This document shows, one piece after another, positions 14,903 through 14,978 of a stretch of DNA of 14,978 nt; positions within the stretch are counted from its first letter, which is position 1, and each line of letters starts with the position of its first letter. The notes beneath the pieces are model-generated. The model had not been told where the DNA came from. It did not search any database and saw only the letters and a list, made by a program, of their open reading frames with translations. Source of the DNA: Lautropia sp. (lineage in GTDB: Bacteria; Pseudomonadota; Gammaproteobacteria; Burkholderiales; Burkholderiaceae_E); the NCBI GenBank assembly GCA_013813615.1, contig JACCRJ010000054.1, positions 1 to 14,978 on the forward strand. The letters run 5' to 3'. Made by a program: the position numbers and the translations under genes.

Positions 14903-14978
14903 ATGAAGACCATCGACTACTACTTCTCGCCATCATCGCCGTGGACCTACCTCGGCCACGACCGGTTCATCGCCGTCG
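14903..14978 (+). CDS. 2-hydroxychromene-2-carboxylate isomerase-like (DsbA fold), partial
   Basis: The first 25 codons of a gene that runs off the right edge. The N-terminus MKTIDYYFSPSSPWTYLGH is characteristic of the NahD/HCCA isomerase group of DsbA-fold (thioredoxin-like, glutathione-using) proteins, in which the first beta strand is followed by an S-P-W/Y-S/T-Y-L motif and Ser replaces the redox Cys. AAGGGA sits about 8 bases upstream of the ATG, supporting this start. Family members act in aromatic degradation or as general glutathione-dependent enzymes; the substrate cannot be judged from this fragment. Confidence 0.75.
   Translation, partial: MKTIDYYFSPSSPWTYLGHDRFIAV

Noticed and set aside
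1..14978. A novel defence, mobile or biosynthetic system
   Set aside because: All gene-sized regions are accounted for by housekeeping or known families; there are no transposase, integrase, CRISPR, toxin-antitoxin or reverse-transcriptase signatures and no long unexplained non-coding stretch.

Overview
This is a GC-rich, densely coding stretch of bacterial chromosome. The gene set points to a betaproteobacterium: a BPSS1780-type membrane protein directly after an APH-type homoserine kinase, leuS-lptE-holA-proA in one run, and short DUF4398/OmpA lipoproteins. Rhodocyclales-like ancestry is an inference from content, not a proven assignment. There is no tRNA, rRNA, CRISPR array, insertion sequence or phage gene, and no gene-free gap longer than about 155 bases.

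Layout. (1) 77-1400, minus strand: two tandem DUF4398 lipoproteins, the second fused to an OmpA peptidoglycan-binding domain. They are translationally coupled, and a perfect 7-bp hairpin follows the last stop. (2) 1553-3285, plus strand: thrB (homoserine kinase) overlapping a polytopic BPSS1780-family membrane protein, with a sigma70-like promoter in the divergent gap. (3) 3300-8705, minus strand, in transcription order: a PLP-dependent threonine/serine dehydratase-like enzyme, a SulP anion transporter without its STAS domain, a UvrD/Rep helicase interrupted by an in-frame amber codon, and a TauD/TfdA dioxygenase that has lost large internal blocks. (4) 8825 to the right edge, plus strand: leuS, lptE, holA, proA, a HemJ/CopD-like membrane protein, a hairpin, and the first 25 codons of a DsbA-fold 2-hydroxychromene-2-carboxylate isomerase-like protein.

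Functionally the window is mostly housekeeping: threonine and proline synthesis, leucyl-tRNA charging, LPS transport to the outer membrane, the replication clamp loader, and cell-envelope lipoproteins. I do not see a new multi-gene system. The noteworthy part is the minus-strand run 3300-7744, where three consecutive genes are each incomplete or interrupted (no STAS domain, nonsense codon, internal deletions). A KMSKS-to-TMSKS change in LeuRS and a 21-base in-register tandem repeat in the OmpA lipoprotein are smaller oddities.
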